Source: Montifringilla adamsi (Eukaryota; Chordata; Aves; Passeriformes; Passeridae). From it: a stretch of 64,000 bases of DNA. The translations under genes and the position numbers were made by a program. Of this stretch, positions 50,001 to 61,914 are shown piece by piece. The notes under the pieces are model-generated. The model did no database searches and was not told where the DNA came from. It worked only from the letters and a program-made list of their open reading frames with translations. Positions within the stretch are counted from its first letter, which is position 1. Every line of letters begins with the position of its first letter. The DNA lies in the NCBI GenBank assembly GCA_017590115.1, contig JAGGNK010007448.1, forward strand, positions 8,534,815-8,598,814. Reading direction: 5' to 3'.

Positions 50001-53000
50001 GAATGTGTGTGGTAAAAAAGGATGTGTCCACACTCATGCACACAGGTAGAGCAGGATATGTTCTCCCCATGATCCACAGCTGAGAGCAAAGGACTCAGAG
50101 CCAGAATTCCCTTCAGGCATCCCCACTCCACAGCCAGGCTTCATCCCAAGCTCTGCAGCTCTGACTCTTTCTTAGCCAGCATGAAAATATTTAATTTCTC
50201 TTTCTCTTAAATGCCAAGGAAAAAAAAAAAATAGGCCTATCTTTTCTGGCTTGGATTTATTCCATCTGGAATCACTGCATGATCACAGCACTGTGACAGT
50301 GTGCTAGAGACCCAGCGCAGAGCAAAAACCTGAATACTTCCCAGCACCCATGAGATCACTGATGGCTCCTGTTACACTTCATCTCTCCTGGCAACAAGCT
50401 GAGGATCTGGGGCTTTCTCACTTGAGATCACTGAGTTCAAACACCTCCAAGCCCCCTCCCACGATGCAGAAACGTGCCATCATTGTGGGGGTGAGCCCTG
50501 CTTCCAGGGCTGGCACCAAACCCAGCACAGCTGCAGGAAAGCTGCCCAGTATTTGTGTTTGTCACAACAAACATCAACACCAGCAAGGGAAGGGCCCAAA
50601 GCCAGCAGAACTGTCAGGTTAAAAACAGCAAAAAGGCACCTGGGGAGCTCCCCAGGACAGGGATCCTCACCATCCTCCAGGGAGCTGAGCACAGACTGAG
50701 CAGAGCTCCAGGAACCTGGAAATCACCAACACCCCAGGCAGCTCTTGAGGAAACGAGCTCCATCCGTGCTGCTCCCAAAGAAAAGCTCCTGGGTGATGAT
50801 TTCTGCCATCTCTGATGAATTCTAAGAGACCACTCTGCACGCTGACCATCAGTGTGATCACAACATGAGGGAGAACTGCTACAGTCCCACATTTGGCAAA
50901 GGCAAAAAGCAAACCAGCACTTTTGGCTGCTTGCCACAGACCTGGGAAGGGCTCTGCTTTTTGAAGGCATCAATCCCACTCCTCATGAGCCCCAGGAGCT
51001 GATCAATTCAAGCTCCACAAAGCACCCAACTGCTGTGTTTTTCTGGAATTCAAGGCATCATGTCCTGACAATCCTGAACTCAGCTGAGCTCAGCTCCAGG
51101 CTCCTGTCCCTCAAGAGAAGGTTATAAATGTCACCACTGAGACACAGTTTGTGATGGAGACTGGTTCCACTGCTCTGCTAAAAGGAGAGTGGTGCTGAGG
51201 CTCAAAAAGCCAAAAGGATTTGCCCACAGCTGCCCCAACAAACAGCACAGCCACAGAATCTCTTTTCCAGCCCAAAGTCCCCTCTGCCACCCCCACACCT
51301 GGCTGGAAATGAGGTAAAAACAAACACGAGGCACTCCCAGATCAGCACTGGAGATTAAAACCATCTTCCTACCGACTGTGGCACCTGCACTCTGACCTCC
51401 CCAGCATCCAGAGGGGATCCCTGGGGTTTCCTCCCCGAGCTGGCCTGGTGCTCCCGGGGCTTCCTCGCTCTCGCAGGTAACGACAAGAACTCCTTCCCTG
51501 AGATCTTCAGCTCTCCCACGTGGTGGCTGTCCCCATTCTGCTCCTTGGGAAACAAGAAACATCACTGCAGCAATTGCCTGGCTCGGGTTTTGGTGGAGCT
51601 CTACCCACAGAGCAGGAGAGGCACAGGAGCACAGCTAATGGGGGGCTGGTGCTCAGTGCTCCCACAGAAACACAGGATAGAAACACAGGAGAGAAATACA
51701 GGATAGAAACACGGGATAGAAATACAGGGTAGAAACACAGGGTAGAAACACAGGACAGAAACACAGGACAGAAACACAGGACAGAAATACAAGATTGAAG
51801 TACAGGATTGAAACCTATGACTGAAAGACAGGATAGAAACACAGGATAGAAACACAGGATAGAAACACAGGATAGAAACACAGACTGAAGTACAGGATTG
51901 TCACCCCAGGCGTGGAGAAACACAGGTGACAGAGATCCCAAACAGGAATAGTGAGAAGGAAGGAGAGATTCATTGCCATGTTGGTGGCACCAGCGCAGCC
52001 AGGCCAGTGTCCACATGTTAAAAAGCAGCCACAGGAATACAAATCAGAAGCAGAGAGTGCCTTGCAGTGCCTTGGTTGGAGCCCTCACAGCGCTCAGTGC
52101 ATGACAGCAGCAGAGATGACTCAATTACAGCACGTGGGCACCTTCAGGGTGAAACCCAGAGCGTGAGAAAGAGATTTCAGTCTGGTACACAAAGGAATAA
52201 ACAAGAGGCTGGGAGACAAAACCGGAGGAGATGAAATGCAGGAGTGAGAGACACGCTGCAGAGAGCAGGGCGAGCGGGGAGCAGCATTCCTGCAGTGTGC
52301 TGGAGCTCCAGAGCCAAGGTGGGGGCTCCTGTGCCCAACACACACCCCTGTGAGAGGCACTGCACTGGGAGGGTGGTACTGGCTGTGCTGCCTTTGAAGC
52401 ATCTCTGGCAGAGAAGAAAAATACAGCTTTTCTGGCAGAGCCAACACTGGGAGGATGCTGGAGAGGTCAGGGCTCAGTCCATGGGTTTTTACTCCTTCTC
52501 ACTCCCAGCACAGGAGCCTCTCCCAGGGCTGTAACCCAGAGGGACAGAGCAGAGGAACTGCATCTGAAGGAGAGCTGACCTCACACCCTGCAAGGACACT
52601 GCAGGGGGAACAGGAGTGCTCCCAGCTGGCCCCCAGCTCCTGCTTGCCCCATGCTCCCCACAGAACCCCCGAAATCCTTTCCCTGCCTGAACTATCCATG
52701 GGGCTCAGCTCTTACAGCAAAGAGCAGCAAACCAGCAGCAAGAGCAGCCACTCACACACCAGCACAGCCCAGGCCAGCCCTCAGGGCTGTGCTGCTCTCA
52801 TGGGGACACCACCAGTGTCCCCTGACCTTGGGCACTGCTGTCCCTGCCATCGACACCCCGGAGATGGAGTCACGTTGGAGAGAGCAGGAAAAGCCAAAAT
52901 AGCCAAGGGGCACTGGGAGAACTGATAAAAATACATCAGGACATTGGGAATTTATTTTCCAGAGAGAGCTAATTCAGGGAGGAGCTTTTGCCTGGCCTTC

Positions 53001-53789
53001 CCAGTGTTTAATGGGATTTTTAGGTACCTAAATGGTTTCTCCAGCCTGAGGTTGTGTCCCATTGACCACCTGCAGCTTGAGTGAGCTTTTTCTTTCTGTA
53101 ACAGCTCTGGAAATGCTGTGCCTGGAAAGCACTGGGTGAATGGGGATGATTTGTGCCAAAAACATCCCAAAAAGGCAGCATGGCCAGCCCCTCTGGGAAA
53201 GGGGCAGGGCTGAGCCAAGGGTTTTCTGAGAGGCTGGAAGGGCTCAGAGCATCCCTGTGCTGCAGGAGCAGCCCTGGGGACACGGAGGAAACGCTGATCT
53301 GCTCGGATCTGACATTCCCAGGAGCAAAGCAAACCCTGGAACAAACCCTGGAACAAAGCCTCTCCTCCTGCAGGGCTCCATCCCCTGTGCCTGCCCTCTG
53401 TGTCACTCACTGGGGTGACAGGCACTGGCAGCCATCAGGGGCTAAGCTGCTCACCAGGATCCTCCCAATAAAGAGCTGCTTTTGCAAAAAAAGCCCAGAA
53501 GTGACTTTTCAGCTTTGAGTGTTAAGTGCCTTTTTAGTCAGACCAGCTGTTCCTCTCCTCCAAGCTCTCCAGAAACCCTCTTTGGTTAATCCCATTGACT
53601 CCAATGATATCTGCTAATTGCATATTTCCCTGCAAATGAAGCCAGGCAGCAACAAACCAATTGGAATCTGTGCACAGATTCCCACTGACGATCTCTGAGG
53701 CCAGACATCTTTGCTTACCTTTTCAGAAGGGAACTTGAGGAGGTCTAAGCTGTCCATGCTGTTCCTCTGGAGCCTCTTTGGCCTGGCTC
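32050..53789 (-). CDS. GPSM1: G-protein-signaling modulator 1 (AGS3), 3' exons (partial)
   Basis: Five coding exons in transcript order: 53789-53719, 51543-51373, 34692-34533, 32541-32333 and 32238-32050 (stop). The first two encode the linker (GARPKR, then EQNGDSHH...), with a 57-codon exon rich in basic residues. The last three carry four GoLoco/GPR motifs: DEECFFDLLSKFQ..MDDQR, TEEFFDLIASSQ..LDDQR, GDEFFNMLMKCQ..IDDQR (split by an intron) and DEDFFSLIQRVQ..MDEQR. The Arg finger after the acidic pair is kept in all four. In the family each GoLoco binds GDP-bound Gi-alpha as a guanine-nucleotide dissociation inhibitor, acting in spindle orientation and receptor-independent signalling. The N-terminal TPR exons are expected right of 64000. 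The 16.7-kb intron between 51372 and 34693 holds a CpG island. Confidence 0.95.
39740..40340. promoter_or_regulatory. Intragenic CpG island, candidate alternative GPSM1 promoter
   Basis: A CpG-dense block of roughly 600 bp stands isolated in the large GPSM1 intron, 5.3 kb upstream of the first GoLoco exon. Mammalian GPSM1 makes a TPR-less short form (AGS3-SHORT) from an internal start. The in-frame Met of MDDQR in exon 34692-34533 would be available for such a product here. Promoter function is inferred from CpG content and position; no initiator or TATA element was identified. Confidence 0.45.
40000..40175. repeat. 16-bp GC-rich tandem array, 11 copies
   Basis: Eleven consecutive 16-mers starting at 40000, drawn from the variants gagcggggtccgagcc, gagcggggtccgaacc, gagcggggcttgaacc, gagcggggtccgcgca and gagcagggtccga(a/g)cc, with unbroken 16-bp phase, ending at gagcgatg. 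Variants recur in an irregular order, showing repeated block duplication. Each unit has one GGGG run and two or three CpGs. Confidence 0.97.
43958..44024. repeat. 25-bp tandem repeat, about 2.6 copies
   Basis: The unit caccttctgtccagctgtgc plus aggga repeats with period 25 from 43958, the last copy diverged and partial. It is intronic in GPSM1. Confidence 0.85.
45904..45980. repeat. Direct repeat, 43-bp period, two copies
   Basis: The string tcaggaagggccattccca followed by (a/g)gttcaatccc occurs at 45904 and again at 45947. A local duplication in the GPSM1 intron. Confidence 0.85.
51665..51900. repeat. 13-bp minisatellite, about 18 copies
   Basis: The unit gatagaaacacag and close variants (gacag, gagag, gggtag, gattgaagtacag) repeat over 236 bp, with the most homogeneous copies at 51833-51885. 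It lies 135 bp left of GPSM1 exon 51373-51543's acceptor side? No: it lies upstream of that exon on the minus strand, within the 51544-53718 intron, 122 bp from the exon. Confidence 0.93.
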
Positions 53790-55371
53790 CTGCAAAACAA
53801 CACTCTGACATCAGGGGGGTGGCACCAAGACACAAATGTCACACAGAGAGAACCCAAACCACGGCAGAGCCTCTGCTCTGCTTAACTAAAAGTCAAAGGG
53901 GTGGGATGATGCAGCTGTGCTGGCCTTGAGACTCAAATGTGGGGATTTTTTCTTATTGTTTTGGGTCCTTTTAAAGCACTGTCACAGGGCAGTGTGAGGC
54001 TTTGGCCGTCAAGCTGCAGCCAGGTCACACCACGACCCTGATCTCAGACAAGGTCTCTGGAATTCAGGAGTTACAAACCTCACCCTAAACCACAAAAGCC
54101 ATGGGACTGGCATTGAGAAAAATCATAACAAAGAGACAATTTAATACATCTGTGGAATTTCTGCTTTATCATCATGTTTTTAGCTGAAAGAATGTTTCTG
54201 GGACTCAACTTTGAGCTTTTCTTTACAGTCACAGAGGCTGGAAAACTAAGTGAAGGAGCAAATGTGTTCCAACTATCACAGGCCCAGCCTTAAGGGCAAC
54301 AAAATCTTGCCTTGAACCTGAAAGAGGAATCAAAACTTGGCAGGATTTAGGATATTTATTTGAGATTTCATAAGATTTTGATGTTTGATTCCAACAACAA
54401 CAGAGTGGGTGAAACACAGTTCACTCCTGGTTTCCAAACCCTCTTTACCTCCACAGTCTCCCTTCAACCTCCTTCAGCTGCTCTTGCCCTGCTGACAAGC
54501 AGCCAGGATGTACCAAATGGCTCTGGAATGCTTCCACCACACCTGGGAAAGCTTCTGCCCTGCCCTGATGGCTCCTGAAGGCTCAGCTGAGCTGTTCCCA
54601 TGGGACACCCCACTCCAGCAACACCACACAGGGCAGAGCCCAAAACTCTGCACTCAGGGTCCTGGGACACCTTCCAGGCTCGAGGGGAAACCCTTGGGTG
54701 GGGATGATCCCCGTGCTGAGCCCTGAGAACAGAAACCACAGAGCTCTGGGGGGTTCCTGCAGCAGCAAACTCCCTAAGTCCACCATTCCTGAGCTGCCCC
54801 AGCCCAGCACCAGTGCCCCTCTGAGCTCAGGGGCCACAGAGCTGCTCACTGGGCAAACCTGACAGAGAAAAAGCACAAAATTCACAGATCAAGGCTGGCT
54901 GAAAGCAGAGCGTGGGGATTAAATGGAAAAAGGCTCCAGGGAACCCTGCACCAGCACACCCAGGGCTCCAGATGCCACCACAGCTGGATCCAGACTGCAC
55001 CAACTGCAAGGACAGCACTGCTGTGAGAAGCTCAGATCAGCAGGGTCCTCACCAGGGTCGCAAACTCACAGCTGGGTCAGAAGTGACCTGAAGCTGAGTC
55101 TGTGCCTCTCACCCCTGAAGGGATTTGCTGCTTGCAGCCACAGAGACCCCAACCAGCAAAACATTTCTGCACATTTCTGCCTCTCTCCTCCAAAAAGCAC
55201 ACCAGCACCAGCTTTGTTTTAAGGTGATTCATTACCAGGCTTTGAGTTCAGGGGACTGACATCAGGGCTGGAGGTGGAGAACAGACACTGAACACACGTC
55301 ACGAGCAGCAGTTCCCACCAAGCTCACCCCCTTCCACACAATGCCAGGGGCCCACCTGTCAGCAGCTCAGA

Positions 55372-55560
55372 ACATTTGAGTTGGAAAAAGCCTCCAAGAC
55401 CTCAAATCCAACCAATTCCCACCCTGTCACCCAGACCAGAGCACTGAGTGCCATGTCCAGTCACTCCCTGAGCACCTCCAGGGGTGCTGACTCCCTGGGC
55501 AGCCCCTTCTGATGCCCAACAGCCCCATCCCTGAAGAAAACTCCCCTTGCTCCACCACCT
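55372..55560 (-). mobile_element. CR1 LINE fragment, reverse orientation
   Basis: On the plus strand it reads as the complement of the CR1 3' region: gagttggaaaaagcctccaa, then atccaaccaattcccaccct, then gtccagtcactccctgagca, then cacctccaggggtgctgact, then ccctgggcagccccttctga. It is diverged and lies in the GPSM1 intron. Confidence 0.85.
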
Positions 55561-57169
55561 TCCCACCACCCCCAGCAGGGAGGAGATGGCTGTGAGAAGG
55601 CTGAAGGACTTTTGGCTGCTGCCACGTCGCTCAGGCAGGAGGGGACAGCAGCGCTGGGCTGCTCCCAGTAGCTCCCAGTTACACTCTCTGGACACTGCTA
55701 CAGCTGCTCCTGGCTTCCCTCAGAACAACCTACAGCAGCAAGGTGGATCTGGAGTAAAAAGTCACCCACAAACACCTGAGGAGAGGCACATTTGGGTTCC
55801 AGAGGCGAGCCCAGCCCCTGGAAGTGAGCGTGCGTCACGGCTCCGTTTAACAGCCACTTCCAGGAAAGCAAAAAGCAGCAAAGTGTGCCCAGTTAGATAA
55901 ACACACATAATTTCCAGCTGTCTAAAGAGCCATTAATTACACACCTCCATCCCCAGGTGCTTTTGTGTGTTCCCAGAGCACTGAACTGCTGGCCAGCAGC
56001 CATTAATCTCCGAGCAGAGAAAACCTGCCTGCTGTTAATTTAATACTCACAGGCAGCCGAGTCTACCCCAGCAGAACAACTCATCTTTTTCTCTTGCTCT
56101 GATGCTGGTGGCTGTCTGTGACTGTGTGAGGTTTGCACACACTTGAGGTGAGAGAGAAAGAAGTTCAGAATTACAAAAAAACTTCATCCAACTCAGCTGC
56201 TTCTTCCAGAAATCCCAGCCAGTGCTGGGGGCACTGTCCCCCCTCAGCACCACTAAAACAAGCAGCTTTAAGAGGGTCCCTATCACCCAGGGCTGCAAGA
56301 AACTGGATCCACACCAGCAGCAACTCCCACCAGACGTGTGGGAGCTTCTCCCCTTCTCATCCCACACATCCTCATGCACCTTCCAGGAGAGCAGAGCTTT
56401 CCATACTCACAAGCATCCCACGGCAGGAGGAGTCCCTCTAACTTTCTGTCTCCATTCCCTCAGATGGCTCCAGATGTAACTTTCAGCCTCTCCCAACTTA
56501 TTTTCCCCAGAAATACCTGCAGCACCACTTAATGCTCAGCCAAAGCTGAGCTCTGCCTCCTTCTCCCCAGGGCTGATCCTCAGCAGCAGCAGGGATGTGA
56601 AGGATTGAGCAGCTCAAAACCCAGCTCTGCTCCTCTGGAAGGTTTTTTTCCCCTCTCTCACTCCAGCATTTATTGGCATGTTTACCAAGCCTGCTGCAGA
56701 GAAATGGAAAACCTCAGGGGCCTTTCTAAATGCTCTCTCTGTCTTGGAGGTTTACTGAGGTCTCAAAGAGAGCAAGTTGAAACCTTCTTGTGAACATCAG
56801 CTGAGCAACGCTCCTGACTGGCTGCATTCATGCCCTGTTTTCCTGGAGCTCCTGGGATGTTGCTCTTTTCAGGGGTGTTGTTCCTTTTTTAAATATTTTT
56901 TTTCAAAATCTCTTCCTCCTCCCCATCTATGATGTCAACAGCACCATGAACCAAGGGGATTTTTTAAAAAAAAATTTTAACTTTTTGCTTTTGCAATTTC
57001 GTTGCTGAGGTGAGTTTAACGGTTTTGACATTCTTGTCTTTTATCTGCAGCCACAGAGAACACAAGGAAGGTTTATCAAGGATGGTGATGGGATCATCTC
57101 ATGGAAAGGAGCACTAGGGCAAGCTGGGCAGACAGAGCCTTGTTCCTGCATGGACAGACTCCATCTCCA

Positions 57170-57317
57170 AGAGATTGCAGTTGATAAGATGGAGCTGAAC
57201 ATGTGTAGAGATTGCAGTTGATAAGATGGAGCTGAACATGTGTAGAGATTGCAGTTGACAAGATCAAGCTGAACATGTGTAGAGATTGCAGCTGACAAGA
57301 TCAAGCTGAACATGTGT
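57170..57317. repeat. 37-bp tandem repeat, 4 copies
   Basis: Units at 57170-57206, 57207-57243, 57244-57280 and 57281-57317, each starting agagattgcag(t/c)tga and ending gctgaacatgtgt. Copies 1-2 read gataagatgga where copies 3-4 read gacaagatcaa, so the array grew from a two-type ancestor. Confidence 0.97.
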
Positions 57318-60300
57318 AGCAACAGCTCAGGGAGCCCTGGCTGGAGCTCTCATCAGGCTGACATGTGCCTTGATAAGCCCCAGCTCTGCCCCCTCTCCCG
57401 CAGCTCCAGGAGCTGCTGCCTCCCTCCCAGAGCAGCCCACCCCCCCACCACAGCACCAGTTCTATATCTGCAGCTGGAACAGGCTGGATCCCTCTGGGGA
57501 GCTGTGCCAGAGCAGGCAGAATTCAACCTGACAGGGGATCCATGGAAAGCCAGCAGGGAAAGGTTGTGGAGCAGCATCAGCCCCGGCTGCCCGCAGCACT
57601 CCTGGGTGACAGCTCCACAGAACACGGGCTGGGCACCACAAACAACACAGCAAACCCACATCAGGACTTGCTGTATTCTCATGAAAAGGTCATTTCCCCC
57701 TGTACCTGCACTAACCAAGAGAGTGATCTGGCTCTGGGGTGAGTTCTCTCAGCCCTGGACAGCGCCTTGCCCCTCTGAACAGACCCAAGCCTTGATCCAG
57801 GCAGACAGCTCTAAATACGGCTGAGGACAATTCCACCAGAGCAGCCAAGGGAGCTGTTTGGGGTGGAATGCTGGTCTGGAAACCCTTCCCAGCCCCGAAG
57901 TGACAGTGGAGATACAGCCCAGTGCTCCCAGAGCATCTCCAATCATACACTGCTGACATCTGATCAGAGGAGCTCTGGCAGCCTCGTGCTCCTTTATTAC
58001 AGCAAAGCTCTTACACAGGGAAGGGGGAGGGGGAGAATAAGCACAACAGCAGGAAAAGAAAGAAGGGGAAAAAAAAAAAAAAAGCATCCTCCAGTAGGAC
58101 AAGCATCTCATTTAAGGCTTTAATTAGTCTTCAAACACATAATGGGTTCTGGCACTATAAATCCACTTGACCTCCATTATTGTCAGCACTCGCCTGATAA
58201 ATGGTGGCATTTGTTTTCCCAGTTGCTACTGGGGTAGAACAATACTTTTCTCTAAACAGAGAAAGCAAATAATATCAGTTATTTATGATGACTGGGCCAT
58301 AAAATGCTGGTGCCAAGCTGCTGTGTGCCCATCCATGGGAAGGACCATCTGCTCACCCTGCTCCTGCAGGCAGGGAAGGACCAGGGAACCCCAACAGCTC
58401 CGGGTCCTTCTGTGTCTGAGGATACAGAACTGGGAACCACAAGGACAGGAATGATCCCTGCTCTGCTGGGAGGCACTGATGAGCTCTGGCCAGAGCACAA
58501 GCAAATCTCAACCTCCCAACAGGCCCTGAGCACAACAAAGCCCTGCTCCAGAACAAGAATCCTGCAGTTTTCTCCTCTGTGGCCAAAGCTGCACACAGTC
58601 CATGGCAATAAAGAGAAGTTCCCTTTGCATCAAGATGCTCTGTGTTTGTGTCACCCCAGCTCTGCACCTCCACAATCCAGTCTGACAGCTGAGCAAGGGG
58701 CTGAAAATAACAGAAATAACAGAAATAACAGCAGTGCTGCCCAGCCACATGGCACCCAGAGCCCTGGGGCATCTCCTGACTCACTCAGGGTGAGCAGCTG
58801 GCACAGAGGCTCCTGGATGGGGAGAGGGAATGAGGATCTGGATCACTGGCCAAAGAGCCCTGACAGTCACATGGAAGAGGTGAAACCTGGAAAAAGAATC
58901 CTCCTTGCAGGTAGAAATGGCACAAGGGAGCTACTTTTTTTCTTATTTGTCATTTATTTCCCCCAGCAGGAGTAAACTCAATGTAGGAAAGCTGCAGTCT
59001 TGGCATACAAGGGGATCTTATTTGTAGCCTTACAACTCTTGAGTAATTGCTGTGGTGTTGGGCACATCTCTGATTTCAGTTTTCCCCCAAATGTGCAAGA
59101 GGCATTAGCTTTTCTCTAACCAAAGGTGATTTACAAATAAAACATTGGCAATTTGGGTCAAAGAATGAAATATTTAGGAGGGGTATTTGCAGAAAACACC
59201 CTGAAACACTTGACAAAGACAAGCCTGGAGGCTGTGGGGAGGTTGGAAATGTCAGGCACAGTCTCCTGTAACCATAAACCCCCCCAGGCAATCGTCTGCT
59301 CCAGAGAGGAACACTTGTGGGGACACAGGGATCTTCTGGGAGATCAGCTGAGCTGGGTGGAGCAGCCTGGCAGGAGGCCCATAACCCCAGGGCTAATTCT
59401 ACAGAGGTGGGATGGACCTGGCAGCAGCACCTGCCTTGCTTCAAGGGTAGGATTTTCCCTCCAGGATGCAGCAGAGTCTCATGACCTCCCACCATCCATT
59501 ATCTGCTGGTGTTGAGCAAGCAGAGATCAAAACCAGGGTTTAGCTAAAAGTGACACGCAATAATTAACAGGGGTAACATCTCCAGCAGGCAGACGAGCCC
59601 AAGGACACGATTCTGTCCTCCAGACTGACTCAGGGAGGGCAGAGAAGGAGCAGCCACGTGTCAGCTTAGCAGCCATCAAACACCCACAGTAAAATCCTCT
59701 AAAAAACAGGGGGGATGGACTTGATCCCTGCTCCTGTGATCAACCAGCAGCTCCCAGAACACGCTGCCCACGCTGCACTGGGCTTCTGAGCTCTGCCAGG
59801 GGTTTTTGCTAAGTCAAGGTTGGCTGTCCCAGGGCTTGTCCCTGCCAGGGAATGCTCCTGAGGTCACCCCAGGGGTTACAGGGACCCTGCTGAGGGTCTG
59901 GCATTGCCCTGCTCAGAGGAATGCCAAGGCACACCGTGGCCATCCTCACAGAAAGGTTTAAAAGAGAAAAAGAAATTCCAGCTGGGCAACAAAGAGAACT
60001 TCTTTCTTCTCTTTTCTTGCTCTGTGCTGGATAAAAGGAGCAGCAAGCAGAGGAATCTTGTTCCTCAGGGCAGTGCTGTGTTTTTGGCCAGAGCAGCTTC
60101 ACAGCCAGGGCATTTCCCACCCAGCAGCTACCAAGGAAAACTGTCTGGGGAAGGTGCACTGAGGAACCAGACAGCACAGCAGAGCTGGGAGCGCTGCTGG
60201 AGTCTGGAACTGCAGCCAAAGGGAACTGCAGCATTCCCAGAACCAATGGATTCCAAGTTCTCCCTCCCCACAAGAAGAGATTTAATCTTGAATGGATGGA

Positions 60301-61875
60301 TGGCTTTGCCACAAGCCACGTTGTGCCTTCTCTGCCACAGGCTTCAAGAATTGGCCTGTTCCTCATCCTCTTTTCCAGCACTTGCCATCTCCTCTGGCAT
60401 CAAGATAAAACAAATTTCAGTAGCACAACATCATCTTCTCCAGTCCTGGAGCATTTCCTGTGCTGTGAGCCAAGAACTCCTGCTGTATTTTACACCAAGA
60501 CTGGGAAGGAGGCTCATGTACACAGCAGGATGAGAGAGGAACGTTAAAATACTTGGGAAGAGTATTTTAGAACTTCCTAAAGCCAATACTGGGGCAGTCT
60601 GAAGTGAGTGCTAAATTACTGAGTTTAAAATCCAAATGACTCAGAGGTTCATCCCCCCCACCAGCGCTGCTGGAATGACTTCACAGCTGTAACAGCAGAG
60701 GATTTAGAAAAAACTCATTATAAAGAAGAGGTATCTTTGAGGAGTCCTGAATGTTGACTGCAGAATCCCCCTGTGGAAGCAGCTCTCCTGCCCTGCTCCC
60801 TGAAGGGCCACACAGGGTTTTTGGACACCTTCCTGCAGCACATGGGAATATCTGCCCCAGCTGTGCCTGGGAGCACCTCCTGGAGCACAGCAAAGCCACC
60901 AATCCTTCCTTCCCCATGGCCAAAAGCCACTCTTCTTCTGCAGCACCCCATCCATCACCCCTGCTCAGCAGGTACAATTAACCAGCACAGCCTCGGGCTT
61001 TCATTTTCACAATGAAAAAAAAAAAAAAAAAAGGCTGAGCTGCAGCCCAGCAGCTCCTGGGAAAAATCCAATCGAGCTGAGGAGATTTCACACGAAGCAC
61101 CTTCAGTGGCTGCCCTCACTCAGCGTGGCTGCAGGGACAGGTTCCACGCTGGGGATGCGACCCCGACTCTGCCCCAGGGAAGGCAAATGCTTCCCAGACA
61201 GTGGAATCACAGCCCGAGGGAGCAGGGCTGGCCCACTGTCAGCAAGATGCTGCTCTCACACGGCCACAGCTCTCAGCTGACAGTTTTCTGCAGGAAGATT
61301 GAGCAAACCACAGGGAAGGAACATCCCTGTGGCTGGGCAGCATCCCAGCCCCAGGCACAGGCTGGCAGGGGAGCAGCATCATCTCAGGGATGGTCAATCC
61401 TGCCTGCTTTATCAGCCCTAAACACTTTTTAGGTACTTCAAAGATATTTAAAGCGAGCAAACAAACAAAAACAAACAGGCTGGAAAACATAAAAGCAAAT
61501 TTTTTTTTCTATTTCAGTCTGATTGATCCGAGGGTTCAAAGATTCCTGTGAAGAGACAAGCTCAAAACTGCACTGAGGATGCAGAGCCCCACAATCAAAG
61601 CCCCACAGAGCTGAGCAGTGCTCAGGAGGGAGTGGGGTGTTGTGCCCACTGCAGAACACAACGTGAAGCAGGGCTGCCTCACACAGGGATGAGCAATCCC
61701 AGCACGGAGCCTCTGGAACACCAGACAAGCAGGGCAGCCTCGTGCCTACCACTCCTCAGCAGGAGATAGCAGAGGGGCAAGCCAGGCTCATTCTTTGACC
61801 CAAAATGACAAGAATTTTCCTGTAAATAAGCCTTGCTCCAGCTTGGTTAGAGAAAAGCTGATGCCCATTGCACGT

Positions 61876-61914
61876 GGGGGGGGGGGGAACAGATGGCCGG
61901 GGGGGGGGGGGGGG
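61876..61914. repeat. Paired G homopolymer runs
   Basis: Two long G runs, one of about 12 (61876-61887) and one of about 16 (61899-61914), each followed by aacagatg, look like a duplicated unit whose G runs have expanded. The run lengths are error-prone in sequencing. Confidence 0.9.

Larger units (their letters stand above)
34693..51372 (-). other. Large GPSM1 intron (16.7 kb)
   Basis: Between the linker exon and the first GoLoco exon. Apart from the CpG island and 16-bp array at 39.7-40.35 kb and short tandem repeats near 44.0 and 45.9 kb, I see no exon, RNA gene or convincing element. The many open frames lack stable family motifs on either strand. Confidence 0.65.

Noticed and set aside
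51601..51855. Cys/Phe/Ser-rich repeating open frame
   Set aside because: It is the translation of the 13-bp minisatellite on the minus strand.
56047..56379. Minus-strand frame ending at a donor-like tactcac site
   Set aside because: It shows no resemblance to GPSM1 or another family and the frame stops at the site, so it is taken as chance.
57170..57317. CRISPR-like direct repeats
   Set aside because: Units are contiguous with no spacers, and the host is a vertebrate.
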